The notes below the pieces were generated by a model that saw nothing but the letters and a program-made list of their open reading frames with translations, did not search any database and was not told where the DNA came from. A DNA stretch of 64,000 nucleotides, from contig JALMQS010000722.1 of assembly GCA_024734495.1 (NCBI GenBank), positions 1,124,254 through 1,188,253 on the forward strand, read 5' to 3'. The stretch comes from Forficula auricularia (Eukaryota > Arthropoda > Insecta > Dermaptera > Forficulidae). A program made the translations under genes and the position numbers. Below, piece after piece: positions 42,346 to 54,116 of this stretch; the stretch's first letter is position 1, and each line of letters opens with the position of its first letter.

Positions 42346-45300
42346 TAAAATTATTTGTTATCTAATTACATATTTAATATTTGTTTTAGTGAATTTAATT
42401 TAAAATTACACTGCTATACACATTTTATAATCTGTTATAATCTCCAAAATGTTCTTGGTTTAAGAATGATTTTTTGTTCTATTACTGGTGAAATAAATAA
42501 TGAAATTAGTTAAAGTTGTACAATTATAACGATTAATTTTCTTATTTTGGTTTTATTGAATAAACGGAATGGGGGGGGGGGATAATGGTTGCAATCAGGA
42601 GGCCAAATTTCTTGGCAAGTCCCTGCTGAAATGCTGCATTAGATGGCGATAAAAGCGATCGACATGTCTCCAATATAAATCCCGTGCTGCTGATTGCAGA
42701 CAAACAGGGGCTTGAGAGAATTAAAAACCGAATATGTAGGTACTTGTATACTATATAAATATAAATAATAAAGAAATTAAATTTGTATAAAATTCTGAAA
42801 TAAATGTTGATTTATAATAAAATCAACTAGTATGGCCACCACACGACTTTCTCATTAGTTTCTCCATAATTTGAAATCATCAAACAATTTTTTTCATTCA
42901 AATTACTTCAATTTGGGTTTCCCCAAGCGAGAAAACTAAAAAAAAGGCGAAATAGCAAAATACCAAAAATGTAAACATGTATTTTCGGTTGTTTAATTTT
43001 AGCTAAAATGTTGAGGTACTTCGTCTAGCATCTAGATAGCTAGATAGCTTAAGTTTCAAACCCCATAGCTCAGCGACTAGGGATCGCAATACCGGTACAC
43101 CAGTGGCGTAGCCAGAAAATTTTTATGGGGGGTCAATCCACAAAGAAAAATATTTAGTAGATTTTTTTATTAAAAAAATATGTAAGTACTTAAAGAATTT
43201 AAAAAAGAATTAGATTCTTAATTAAACATTGGCCCGCGTCTTACCTCTCATTTTCGGATTTTTTTAAGAAAATAAAGTTTTACTTTTAAAGAAATTTTAA
43301 TTTATTCTAATAGTATATTATATACAGAGCTCGAATGGTGAAAAATGTCATTGAAAAAGCGGTCATTAACTAATTCTTCTATAAAAGAAATGGCGTCAAA
43401 AATTATTAATTAATTCACCGAAACTGCAAACAGAGTATTGAGTCTTGAAAATGTTTCACTTTTTCTCAATTTTTATTTTATATACATATCGTAGCTGATC
43501 TTACAAAACCTCGTAAGTCCGATTTTTGGTCAAATACGAATTATAAGTTTATACTGACCAACTTTTCACGACGCATCTATCTATTGAAACCTTATTATTC
43601 TGTTCCAATTTAATTTCCCGCTACGGACAAATAATAAATATTACATTTTATTTGTATGTATAGTTAGTTTAAAATGGTGTTTCTTGTATTCTGGCAAAAA
43701 ATGAATTTAGGACTTACGAGGTTTGTAAGATCAGCGAGGATATGTATAAATTGAAAGAAAATGTATTTATCATAAGATTTTTAGGACCCCTTGTATAATG
43801 CTATTTTTTATATGTATTTAATTAAACAAGCAGTTTAAGTTAGAGAAAGTAATATGGTATAATTTTTTTAGAAAACTAGAAAATAAAAATATTCCTAATG
43901 ATTAATTTACCTTTAGTTGGTTAGAAGAGGTTGCCTCGAGCCTTACCCGTCACCAACTGAGGAGAGAAATGCCAAAAGAAAGAACTCTGCTCTCCGATAA
44001 GATAAGTGAGCTGGCCAAAATTCTCTTGAATTAAATAAATATTTTTCCATGGTATCTTTCAACACACATTTCTAATTAACTTTTTTATTAAAATGCATAC
44101 CAAGGAGAGAAATTTGTCAATCCACGTAACTTTCCATTACCCCTGCCCCCCCCCCCCCCCCCACTCAAATATTTATATATTATTTTATTTCTATTATACT
44201 ACAAGTCGAAATTAAACAGGTGTTTTTATAATAAAAAAAATTTGAATCTATTAAGTTTTTTATAATTTTATTTTATATATTTTTATTTTCATATTTTATG
44301 TGTTTAAATGGAGCCAGACTTTTGAATTATAACATGTATTTGCGACTGAAATCAAGAGAAAACAGTTGATTAAAATTATTGAAAAAAAGTCTTTTTTTTC
44401 ACAATCAGCTGCTTATCAAGAATCTAAAAAATTGATTGGATAGATACTTCTAAAATCCAAATTTCTAAATTTAAGGGTAAAATTTAAATATATATTATAC
44501 AAAAATTATATAGCTAAAGTTCTTAAATAAAAACAATATACTACACAATTATAATAGTTTCGAAGGCCTTATTTTCATCTTCAGTTTAAAATAAATATTT
44601 ATTAATTTCATATTTTTAAAAATTATTTCAAAGAAGTAATTAGCGTTTTTTCAAATTACACTTCAAATAAACTAACCTTAAAATGCAAATATTCTAAAAA
44701 AAAATATTTTCTATAAAAGATAAAATAAAATAACACATAGATATGAAATTTCAATAGCTTTGATTGAATATGTAATGAGAAAAAAATATTTTTGGCATTT
44801 CTAGTAATAAATGAACGAAATATAATTATAAATATGTCTTAAAACATATTTAATTTCATTATCTGACTAAAATTTGTTTTACTTTGTTTAAAAGTAAACT
44901 TGAATTTATCACAATTGAATTAGGTATAATATGGTTCATTTATTAATAAAAGACCTGGCAAAACAAATTTACTTTTGAGGAACCTATTTAAGCTTATACA
45001 TACAAGTTTATAAATGAATCTAGAGTTGAATCTCGTTTATCCGTGTAATTTATATTTTCCAGGTTTTTTAAAAAAAGAAGATTCAATGGAAATTTTTTCC
45101 AGAGTTGTATCTAGACCCAGGATCTGGGGACTTCTTGTTCTAAAGAAGGCTTGTATTTACATTCATGAATTAAATAGCGTGAAATCCACAATTTCTTATT
45201 CTTACCACCTTTCTTGCTTCCTGCCCATTTCTAATTAAAGTATTAGTGTTAAACACTTTTAAGAGATTACATCTTGAAATAGTTGGCAAAATTAATGTTC

Positions 45301-45590
45301 TAGTCTTTAAAGAAAAAATATGGAAGCAATTTACTTCTAAATGCATTTTATGAATAAAATTAAAGTAAAGTTAACATATGAAAGGCGTTCTTCTATAAAT
45401 ACTTTAAACATGTCTATTAATCCTCTCGCTTGATTGTGAAAACATATTATACTAATGAATACGTGTACCACTCTGACTTTTAATGTAATAAGTTATCATA
45501 CGTTCTAGGATTTCATTATTTAAAAAATTCGACTTTGCATTTAGTAAAAATAAAATTCGCACTGCACTCGACTATATTGTAGGGTTAAAG
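42346..45590. other. intergenic DNA with repeat fragments
   Basis: 42810-42960 is the inverted partner of the repeat at 1575-1715. 43101-43170 is the left end of a CAGTGGCG hAT-like MITE without a recognised right end. 44146-44162 is a C homopolymer of about 17. At 44557-44584 (minus) is CTGAAGATG, loop, GGCCTTCGAAAC. The ORF at 45014-45238 has no domain. 42590-42720 is less AT-rich and unidentified. Confidence 0.4.
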
Positions 45591-45793
45591 TAGTGTTTCT
45601 CAATCTGTGTACCGCCAATCTTTTTGACAATTAATTAAAATTGCATGGGTTTTGTTACTTTGAAATAGTATTTGTAATTACTTCAATTTTTTTTCTATCA
45701 TACAACTTTAACATTTTTTATATTCAGGTGTACTCTCAAATGATTCCAGATATTTTTAGTGTGCCGTCAACCAAAAAAGGTTGAGAAGCACTG
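45591..45793 (+). mobile_element. hAT-like MITE, family CAGTGTTTCTCAACC, copy 1
   Basis: The left end TAGTGTTTCTCAATC and right end GGTTGAGAAGCACTG form the inverted repeat. The interior GGGTTTTGTTACTTTGAAAT and ATTCCAGATATTTTT are shared with copy 2. 203 bp, non-coding. The bases at its two ends do not repeat each other. Confidence 0.7.
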
Positions 45794-46386
45794 CTATAGC
45801 TTTAAAAGTTTCGTTTCAAAAATGAGAAATCATAATATAGGCATAAATGAACAATTTATATTTAAGTTTATTATTAATTACCAGGCCATATCTAGCGACC
45901 CGAGTCTTGGAAAAATTTTCACTTTTTTTCTTAATTAATAAATGTGGGGGAGGCGATTCTTTCATTAGAATCCGATCGAAGAAAATAACTAAAAAGGGTG
46001 TGAATAGAATTATCTAGCTTCATCCTTTATAACGAAGGAAATGCAAGGATGCGAAATACAAGTCAAGACCTGTTCAGACTATTAAAGATTTAATTTTTAA
46101 TTTCTATTATTCTAGGAATGGCCTATTGCTCTTGGATCAAAATTATACTCGTTATAGAGAAAGAAAATATTTAATTGAACTTCAATAAAATTCAGACAAT
46201 AATGTGAAATAAAATACTTGTTCTAACTGGCGAACGTACTGGGTCGTGACAAATTTGTTCTTCATTTTTATCATTTAAAAGAAAAAATAAATTAAAAAAA
46301 AAGAAATCCTCTTAGAAAGTATGTTCTGTAGCAAAATTTTTGTATTTTCAATGCGGAGAACTGTTTAGATTTTGGGCTCTCTAATC
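45794..46386. other. spacer between two hAT-like MITEs
   Basis: Unidentified 593 bp, AT-rich with a less AT-rich patch near 45880-46040. It may have moved together with the flanking MITEs, since matching target-like octamers lie outside the pair. Confidence 0.35.
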
Positions 46387-46599
46387 CAGTGTTTCTCAAC
46401 CTGTGTAACAAATGTACCGCGAGCGTTTTTGAGAAATAATTAAAATTCCATGGGCTTTGTAACTTTGAAATAGTATTTGTAATTACTTCATTTTTTTCTT
46501 TTGTATCATACAACTTTTACTTTTTATTTATATTGTGTGCCGTAAATGATTCCAGATATTTTTACTGTGCTGTCAACAAAAAAAGGTTAAGAAACACTG
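46387..46599 (+). mobile_element. hAT-like MITE, family CAGTGTTTCTCAACC, copy 2
   Basis: CAGTGTTTCTCAACCTGTG at the left and GGTTAAGAAACACTG at the right. 213 bp, colinear with copy 1 and in the same orientation. The right flank is TGTTAAAG; the left flank of copy 1 is GGTTAAAG. Confidence 0.75.
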
Positions 46600-47325
46600 T
46601 GTTAAAGTAGGAATGCAGATGAAGCAGTGCAAATGATAATAAGGAAAACCCATAAGGATTGGATGTACTTAAAATTAAGAGCCTCAGCCATACATTATTT
46701 CGAATTGTGAAAAATAAGAAGAAAATTCATCAATTATTGTGGATTTTTTCTAAAATCTGTAATTACGTCTAAGTACCTATATCATTGAGAATAGAATTCC
46801 CTCTCTAAAGATAAAAGTTTAAAAGTTTTTGAAACACACTCAAACCACCCTTCGAATGATCAAGGCTGCTAAAACCCAATTTGAATTTATTCAATATTTT
46901 GGGTGGCGTCTTGCCCATTTTTTTAAATTTCACATTCTCTTTTGTTTCTGGGTTTAATTATTTTATTAAATATATGCAACCCTTACGGTGAGAGAGGCGC
47001 AAGGGGCCGCTGAGGCACGAAGAGAAAAATCCAAAAAAATATTTTAACATTTTATTTTGGGGAGAAGTACCTACCTCAGAAATTAAAATATTTTTTTATT
47101 TTCATATCAAAATTAGTCATAAGTAGACTCTTTGCAAAAAAAAATTCTCTTGAAAGATGCAAAAACTAATTTTTCAAGTAATTTACTTTATTTATTTCAC
47201 AAAGTAAACAAACATAGGACGTTTGGTCCCACCTAGTGTTTATACATAATTTAGGAACAATATTTTACAAAGTTGGCAAAAAGAGTTCAGCATACACAAA
47301 TTTTGAAGGGGAAGAAGAGAAAATA
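46600..47325. other. intergenic DNA
   Basis: No gene. A less AT-rich patch at 46975-47030 (GGGGCCGCTGAGGCACG) is of a kind seen in dispersed repeats, but no ends were recognised. Confidence 0.45.
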
Positions 47326-48169
47326 AGCTGACGTGTTCTGATGTGGCCATCCACTTGACTTTACCATACTACCTGGCCCTCACTTATATTTAATATTTAA
47401 TAAAATTATTTATAATCATGTAGGGGAGGGGGTTAGTTTTTCCTTCTTTAGAGTCCTGGGGGCTCACTGATTATGTATACAAAATTTGGTTGAATTTGGT
47501 ACAAGAGTCTAGGTTTTATTTTTTGACCATACACCCTCCCCTCCCCCCCATATTGGGTGGTTAGTTTTTGCATTTTTGGACTTCTGGGGGTCCACTGATT
47601 ATGTATACAAAATTTGGTTGAGTTTGGTAAATGGTCAAGATTTTCATTTTTTGACCCCCCCCATTTTGGGAGGTTAGTTTTTGCATTTTTAGACTTCTCG
47701 GGTCCACTGATTATGTATACAAAATTTGCTTGAGTTTGCTCAAATGGTCTAGATTTTTAATTTTTAACCCTCCACCCCCACACCCCACTCCCCTTAATTT
47801 TGGGTCGATATTCACCAAAATCTAATCAGCTCTTAATCTCAATGGACCAAAACAACGTGTGAAATTTGGTTTTGATATTCACACTAGTTTTTGAGGTAGC
47901 TCGTCCACAAAAATTTGGTAACACACAGACAACCAGACAGCCAGACTAACAGACATTTTGACAAAACAATTATTATCTCAAAGAATATAATTTTTTCGAT
48001 TTTCACTTATTAGAGCTTTTTTGTAGAGCGAAATGCCATGGTTTTGCTCAATCTTTTTAATCAAAATAGTTTCAGCCGTTTTTTAGATATTTCGAAAAAA
48101 AAAACGAAAAAACACTTTTTTCATGCACGATTACAATACTTGACCTTACCCTGTATAGTAAAGTAAAAA
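47326..48169 (+). mobile_element. non-autonomous element X, copy 2
   Basis: Same order as copy 1 at 15081: GTTCTGATGTGGCCATCC, three minisatellite units (47405-47780), CAGACATTTTGACAAAA, then GCACGATTACAATAC, with GTAAAGTAAAA at the right end. About 85% similar by eye. Confidence 0.65.
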
Positions 48170-49277
48170 AAAGTAGAGAAAGATTAGAAGACATAAAGGA
48201 AATAAGAGTAAGGAGTATCAGTTATTGGGATCCATTAAGAACGAAGACCTGAGAGCACCAAGATTTTAACCAAATTATATTAATAATTTAAATAAAATTA
48301 ATATTTTGGTGGAAATGAAATTTTATTTTCCTTTCAAACTCGAAAAAAAATTACATTATAACGACCCTTTTTTATCTCTCAATAAAGGGTGCAAAAATAT
48401 TTTTTTAGAAATATTTTGAGGAAATTATTTGATTTGGACATGATATTGCACAGAGACTTTATAGAATACTACAAAAAATTAAGGCAAAAACCATTTATCC
48501 AAAATGGGTAGACTCTTAATTTCCTGATTGAAGATGACTGAAAATTTTTTATCTTCTAAATCTATTAAACCATATCATTTGATAATGTGGTATTCTCTTT
48601 TTTGGTAGGGCCAAATTTTTGCAACTCTAGGACGCAGCCCTCTTGGCAGCTGCCCACAAGGCGACCGAAAACCCATAGTACGCAAATGGAATGCCAAAAT
48701 AACAATTTCAAGCTTGTGAAAATATTTAAATTTTAGTAAGTAAGAAACCTTTATGAGTATTTAACGGAGTGTGCGTTACATATAGAGCCAAAATGGGAAG
48801 GTCAGAGAGGCTTATATAAATTTAAAAATATCATAATTGGAATGTTATAATTATTTATTAGTGAGATATTTTTTCCAAGATAAGAACAGCACGTGTTGCT
48901 CGAAGCGAAGCGACGAAGAACAGATATATAGGGTATTATAATCATATATTTATTATTTTCTACTTTCTACTAGCTAGTCTTTACTTTTGATGGCTCAAAA
49001 TTTTCCTAGTATGGAGAGAATAAAAATAAAATTTTTATCACATTTATAAATAGCATCTCTCTTCGAAGGTCTGAAATATGAAAATCGGCCATAATTTGTT
49101 TCTACTACTTTGGAAATAAATTATAAATAGTTTTCGTCTTTTAAGAGCTGACACCATTTAAATTAATTTATTTCAATATTTTTCTTTATTTTCTAATTTC
49201 AAATTTTCATCAAATGTAGTAATACCTACAATTAATTTTAAATTTAAAAAAAGTCATCAAATTGGCAAAATAAAATA
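48170..49277. other. AT-rich intergenic DNA
   Basis: A less AT-rich patch at 48630-48680 (CTTGGCAGCTGCCCACAAGG) forms a short hairpin; its nature is unknown. No gene. Confidence 0.45.
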
Positions 49278-49778
49278 CAGTGGGTGGTCAAATTATTATA
49301 CTCAAATGATTTGTATCAAGTAAATTTATTTTATTCAAACTTTTCAAAAATGTAGTAGTAATCTAGCCTAATAACCCTTTGGACTGGCCTGTCAACTCGC
49401 CAGACCCCAACCCGATCGGAAATGTATGTGCGGCCCTAAAAAGAAATTTCCAAAGATAAAATAATTACTAACAAAAGAGACTTGATAGGAAATATTATTA
49501 AAGCATAGCACAATACACCTGCACTTCAAGAAATAGCCAAAAATGCATTGCCAGCATGTTGCACCACATACAAAATGTGATTGCTCGAAAGGGAGGATTC
49601 ACTATTGAAATTTTATTTGTAATTGTATTTGTATTATTGAATTTGAATTGTCCTAAGCTAATAAACCTATAAAGATAACAATTGAAACAATATTATAAGT
49701 TTAATAGTAAACTAAACCCTTAAAAACGTATGAAAGATATAATTTTCGAAATGAGTATAATAATTTGCCCACTCACTG
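49278..49778 (+). mobile_element. Tc1-like transposon relic, internally deleted
   Basis: Terminal inverted repeats CAGTGGGTGGTCAAATTATT and its mirror ending CACTCACTG, with TA on both outer sides, fit a Tc1/mariner insertion. One frame (49366-49620) gives WPVNSPDPNPIGNV and later MLHHIQNVIARKGGFT, the C-terminal end of a Tc1 transposase. Active enzymes have SPDLNPIE here, with Glu as the third catalytic acid. This copy has Gly in its place and three internal stops. The N-terminal two-thirds are deleted, leaving 501 bp. Confidence 0.85.
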
Positions 49779-50064
49779 TAATTTATAATAATATAATTTA
49801 ATTTATTGGCTTAACTGTTCAATAATTCATTTGTTAACATTTTATGAACATTTTTTGACACATTTATAAATTTATCGGTCCATTAAACTTGTTGCTCTCC
49901 TGTTTGTTTCAATCTGTCCTTTAAATGCTTTATCCACTGTTTCTTACCATCCGTGAAAGAATCATTTTTTGAAAAGATTAGGAATATTAAAAAAAAAATT
50001 AAATTATATAAAGAAATTATTGTGATATTTATTAAAAAATGTGAAATTACTACCACCTATTTTA
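49779..50064. other. AT-rich spacer
   Basis: No recognisable content. Confidence 0.5.
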
Positions 50065-50362
50065 AATTGAAAGTTTTTTGCCGAGAATAGCAGAATTTTT
50101 ATAAATTGAAGGAGACAATAAAAGAGTAACGAGTAAGTAAGTATAAAGATTTTTATTTGTACATATAAAATACAAATTTAAAGCCTTAGTGACAGTGTGT
50201 TCTTGTAATTTCGAATACTTTCCACCAAATGTATTCTCTATGAAGATTTGTAATTGTGGCATAAATAAATTAAAAATTTATAATTCCAGCAGAAGAAACA
50301 CTCTTTTATTGTCTCCTTCAATTTATAAAAATTCTGCTACTCTCGGCAAAAAACTTTCAATT
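50065..50362. mobile_element. MITE of the 14113 family carrying an inverted coding fragment
   Basis: Ends GAAAGTTTTTTGCCGAGAAT and the mirrored block at 50330-50362 are the fullest of this family. In place of the usual hairpin centre lies a ~130-bp segment (50135-50262) that, on the minus strand, reads MPQLQIFIENTFGGKYSKLQ and ALNLYFICTNKN. The same peptide is encoded on the plus strand just outside the right end. Confidence 0.65.
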
Positions 50363-50363
50363 T

Positions 50364-50558
50364 AATTTAAAAAGATCGTCAATCCAATTGCCACAATTAC
50401 AAATCTTCATGGAGAATACATTTGGTGGAAAGTATTCGAAATTACAAGAAAGTGCCCTACTTGAAATTACCCATGCACGCGAAAAAGAAGCTTTAAATTT
50501 GTATTTTATATGTACAAATAAAAACCAAGTCACAAGCTTCTTCAAGAGTCATTGCTGA
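50364..50558 (+). pseudogene. unidentified coding fragment, inverted partner of 50135-50262
   Basis: Reads without a stop through QLPQLQIFMENTFGGKYSKL, then QESALLEITHAREKE and ALNLYFICTNKN, to TGA at 50556. Compared with the inverted copy, 8 codons are different in number (13 against 5 between QE and ALN), so the frame is kept. The family is not recognised. It may be an exon of a host gene or of a transposon carried between MITE ends; another right end of the same MITE family follows at 50587-50655. Confidence 0.4.
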
Positions 50559-50586
50559 TGCCAAGAGAAAATGGGTAAGTTATACT

Positions 50587-50655
50587 TTCGTTAAAAATAA
50601 ATTAAAAATTTATAATTCCAGCAGAAGACACACTCTTTTATTGTCTCCTTCAACC
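50587..50655. mobile_element. right-end fragment of the 14113-family MITE
   Basis: AATTTATAATTCCAGCAGAA followed by a block that ends TTTTATTGTCTCCTTCAA: one inner arm only. Confidence 0.6.
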
Positions 50656-51890
50656 ACCTATTTTCTTGGAGAAAAATATACCTCAAAAAAACTAAGAATA
50701 AAAAATATCGTTAGAGCAGTTTTCAAACACTCCTGATTCCTCTGCCAGAAGGAATAAAATTACTACGTTCGAACTGTTATTTATATTTTCGTAATCATTT
50801 TTTATACAAATTTTACTAAAAAAAATATCCTAATTCATGTATTAGAAATTTCCAAACTGCTCAAGAACTCCATTAGTGTTGAATTAATTCAAGGGCTACG
50901 TCCTTATAATCACAATTGAAAGGGACTCTGTCTTTGGTGGATACCTATTATCTATAATATACAGTAAATAAGATGAAATGGTGAAAATGGCATGTATACC
51001 CACTTAATAGGCAAAAAAACTTGGAGAGATTCGTGTTCATTTAACGATAAATCAAACCAATAATCGATTGCAGAATTTTTATGGTGCTTAGGAAAAACTT
51101 GACTCCCATTAAAACATAAGATTTAATACTTTATAATTTATATTAATATGTATTATTATTAATTAATGACCAAGTAAATGATTTATTAACTAAATAATTT
51201 CACTATTGTTTTATATGTCCTTTTAGTTGATATGATTTATTTTCTTTCGAGTTATTTAATGCATAAATTATGCTAACCTTGAGAAATAATTAATAGAATT
51301 CGTCGTCTTAAGCAGTTTTCTCACTAGAAATCCTTTGAATTTCCTTTTTGATAAGAATCTTTCTTATTATTATTATCTAGAGCGTATATAAACGAAGTTT
51401 CCGTGCAGATAGAATCTCAATTATTAGAGATTTTGGAAAGGATTGCTTAAGTTTTACCTGTTTCAATCAAATACTAATATTTGGTATTATAGTCATTAAT
51501 TTATATTTAATTGGTATAGTTTTTAATTAAATGTCCTCTTCAATTCAAATCAATATACCTACTTAATGTGAAATAGTTCTTTAGTTGAGATCATTAATTT
51601 TTCAAGAATTTATTGAAATTACTCAAGTTTGAAATGAAAAAGTAATCTCTCGGTACTTAATTGATTTATTTCTTATCTTAAAGTAAGAGAAGCAAACCGA
51701 TGTAAACAAAAGCCAGATTCCAGTTTGATGAGAATAAATTAACTTGAAGAATAGGTTAAAAATTAATGTTTCCTTTTTGAAAATAAAAAGTAAAAAATTG
51801 AGTTCAAGGATTCTTCGTACATTTCTTTATTCACGAACAGATGTAAATATCAATGTTAAATTTTATCAAAATTCTAAACGATATACATAT
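50656..51890. other. AT-rich intergenic DNA
   Basis: No gene or element. The last eight bases (51883-51890, ATACATAT) are the left target duplication of the hAT-like element that follows. Confidence 0.5.
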
Positions 51891-52764
51891 CAGTGGCGGT
51901 TGGTAACTTTTCAACCAGGGAATGCTGTCCAAAAAAGAACCCTTTATTTTTTGAACTTTTATTTTAATCTTCGCTTTTTTTGTAAATTTCATTGAATATT
52001 TCAAATTTAAAATTATATATATATTTTTTAATATATTTTGGGACCTTCGCCTCAAACGGATAATGCTTTATATGAGTGGGGGTAGGAAACTGAAATTAAA
52101 TCTTGGGACTTAAACTCCGCAGTCTCTGAGATGGAAATCGACTATCTTCCAAAATGAATCAGAATGTCCTATAATAAAATCTTTAATTTCTCCTAATTAT
52201 ATTGCTATAAGCAAGATTTGACTTTTCTATAGCTCTCTTATTTATTTCCGATCTTATATATTGAGAGTTCTTAGAAATGGATTAGTCTAGATATTCCCGT
52301 ATCATCTATATGTATTCCTTTTTTGTATTATTTCTATTTTAATAGTTCCTCGGCGAGAACAATTTTTATTCAACTAAACTCGTCTGGACTTGTCTTTGAC
52401 ATGCTTGAACTGGTTGATATTCAGCATGGGCTTCAAACCTTATATGCTCGCCCTTTTAGGAGAAATTAGTCATTTTAATTGCCCCTTGAAATTATGCAAC
52501 AATTTTATTGCCTTTCGAGAAACATATACTTATACTTTTAAAAACAAAAAATGTTTTTTAGAAATATTTGAAATAACGGATAATAATTTGAAAATTTAAA
52601 GATCCTCCTGAAATTTTGAAGTCGACCTTATATACATACCTACATAAAAAAATACAAATCTTTGTAAAACAATGTCAGAACGTTTATTTTGAATCTAGAC
52701 GTTTTGGGATAAATTCTCCCTTTATCGATCATCCACATTGAATATACAGTCCTAAAACTGGTTT

Positions 52765-53860
52765 GACGTAACAGCCCGTCTCCACTCGGCTCTGTCCCCC
52801 GCCAGCTGTTTGACCTCTCTAAATGTCTCGCGTCCCATATTCCCAATTATTTGGTCGAAATATTTTGATCTGGGCCTTCCCTATATCCCTAAGCAATCCT
52901 CCGTGTCTCAGTGTATGCCCCATCATCTGTCCCCTTCTCCTCAGACTCTTCCACAAAATTCTTCTTTCTCCGATTCTTCCAAGAACTTCTTCATTTGTAA
53001 TTCATATCCAAAACAAAGAGCTGAGAGCAATCGCTGATGCCCCCAGAGGGGTACCAAACACGACTATACTAAAAGACATAGAAATAACTTCCGTCAAAGA
53101 CGAAATAAGACAACACAGCCACAAGTACTTAAAAAAACTAACCCACCACTCAAATGAGTACGCTCAAGACATAATAAATACATTACCACCAACAAGATTA
53201 AAAAGACACAGACCAATCAACCTAGCACAATGCTTCACGAGACCAATAAATCTCACCTTAATGATAAGTCAATGGAAATATCATTAAAATCATTGTAAAT
53301 CATGTCATTTTTCATTAAACCTATAAAGAGGCTTATTGTCCACCAGAGCAGATTGCTGATGTACTCTTGGAGACTAATAAAAAAAGATGTAATTCTATCC
53401 ATCCGTTTGATATTCATCATTCTTCTATAACACCACAATTCGAAAGCTTCCAGTCTTTTTCTCTCCGCTTCTCCAAGTGTCCAGGTTTCACACCCGTAAA
53501 TGGCTATGCTCCATACATATGTCTTCAATAGCATATTCCTGTTTTTTAAACTGATATGAGGAGAAGCATAGTAGTTTTTGTTTTGAATTAAGCCCCATTT
53601 TTGCTTGGGCAATTCTTGATTTAATTTCGTTTTTGCTCCTCCCATCCCATGTGATTTCACTTCCTAGATAACGGAATTCCTTAACTCCTTCTAGGTTTTC
53701 TTGGTTAATTTTGATGCATTCCTGTCTCATTTGTTCTTTCTTTCTACAAACTAGGACCTTGGTTTTATTCTTGTTTATTTTGATTTTGATTTATTTTATT
53801 AGGATTTGGTTAATTCCATTCAGGGCGTCCTCTAATTCTTTATCTATAGAATATTTTAAA
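52765..53860 (-). pseudogene. reverse-transcriptase C-terminal relic, non-LTR family C
   Basis: On the minus strand: GVKEFRYLGSEITWDGRSKN, IAQAKMGLNSKQKLL, YVWSIAIYGCETWTLGEAER and YRRMMNIKRMDRIT, followed after an interruption by NEEVLGRIGERR and, frameshifted, RSKYFDQIIGNMGRETF and LAGDRAEWRRAVTSNQ. This is the common insect endonuclease/reverse-transcriptase C-terminus. The catalytic part is missing. The gene was cut between RIT and NEEVL by the jockey-like fragment at 53004. Confidence 0.8.
53004..53387 (+). mobile_element. jockey-like retrotransposon 3' end; innermost layer of the nest
   Basis: Plus-strand frame reads IQNKELRAIADAPRGVPNTT, LKDIEITSVKDEIRQHSHKY and LPPTRLKRHRPINL, the usual end of Jockey-type ORF2, then a stop at 53285-53287. 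A ~90-bp 3'UTR ends in an A-rich tail (about 53377-53385). TGTAATTC lies on both sides (52996-53003 and 53388-53395), a clean 8-bp target duplication. It is 5'-truncated to 384 bp. Confidence 0.85.
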
Positions 53861-54116
53861 TAATTAATTAATATAATTTTAATATTAAAAAAAAATCTAT
53901 CGATAAGGGGAGAATTTCTCCAGAAACGTCTAGATTCAAAATAAACGTTCCGAGATTGTTTTACAAAGTTTTGTATTTTTTTTTAATTATATTATACAAT
54001 CAATAATTAATTTTTCTTTTCTGTACCTACATATTTATGAAAATTATCTAAATGTTCGATATTTTAAGGATGCGCCGCATCCACAGCATCCATGGTCGCA
54101 CGCCACTGATACATAT

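Larger units (their letters stand above)
52646..54023. mobile_element. 1.38-kb inserted element with inverted ends; middle layer of the nest
   Basis: Flanked by TACCTACAT (52637-52645 and 54024-54032), which occurs once in the restored host element. About 85 bp at the left (AATACAAA, TTTGTAAAACAAT, CGTTTATTTTGAATCTAGAC, TTATCGAT) are mirrored at 53900-53990, some 35 bp short of the right boundary. A 9-bp duplication with long inverted ends recalls Mutator-like elements. The interior is a reverse-transcriptase fragment rather than a transposase. Confidence 0.6.
51891..54108 (-). mobile_element. hAT-like element, copy 3, with perfect 8-bp target duplication; outer layer of a nest
   Basis: Ends CAGTGGCGGTTGGT and CGCCACTG, flanked by ATACATAT on both sides (51883-51890 and 54109-54116). 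Eight bases is the hAT target size. Without the insertion at 52646-54023 it is about 0.84 kb and colinear with 5348-6179 read in reverse. No transposase is encoded. Confidence 0.85.
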
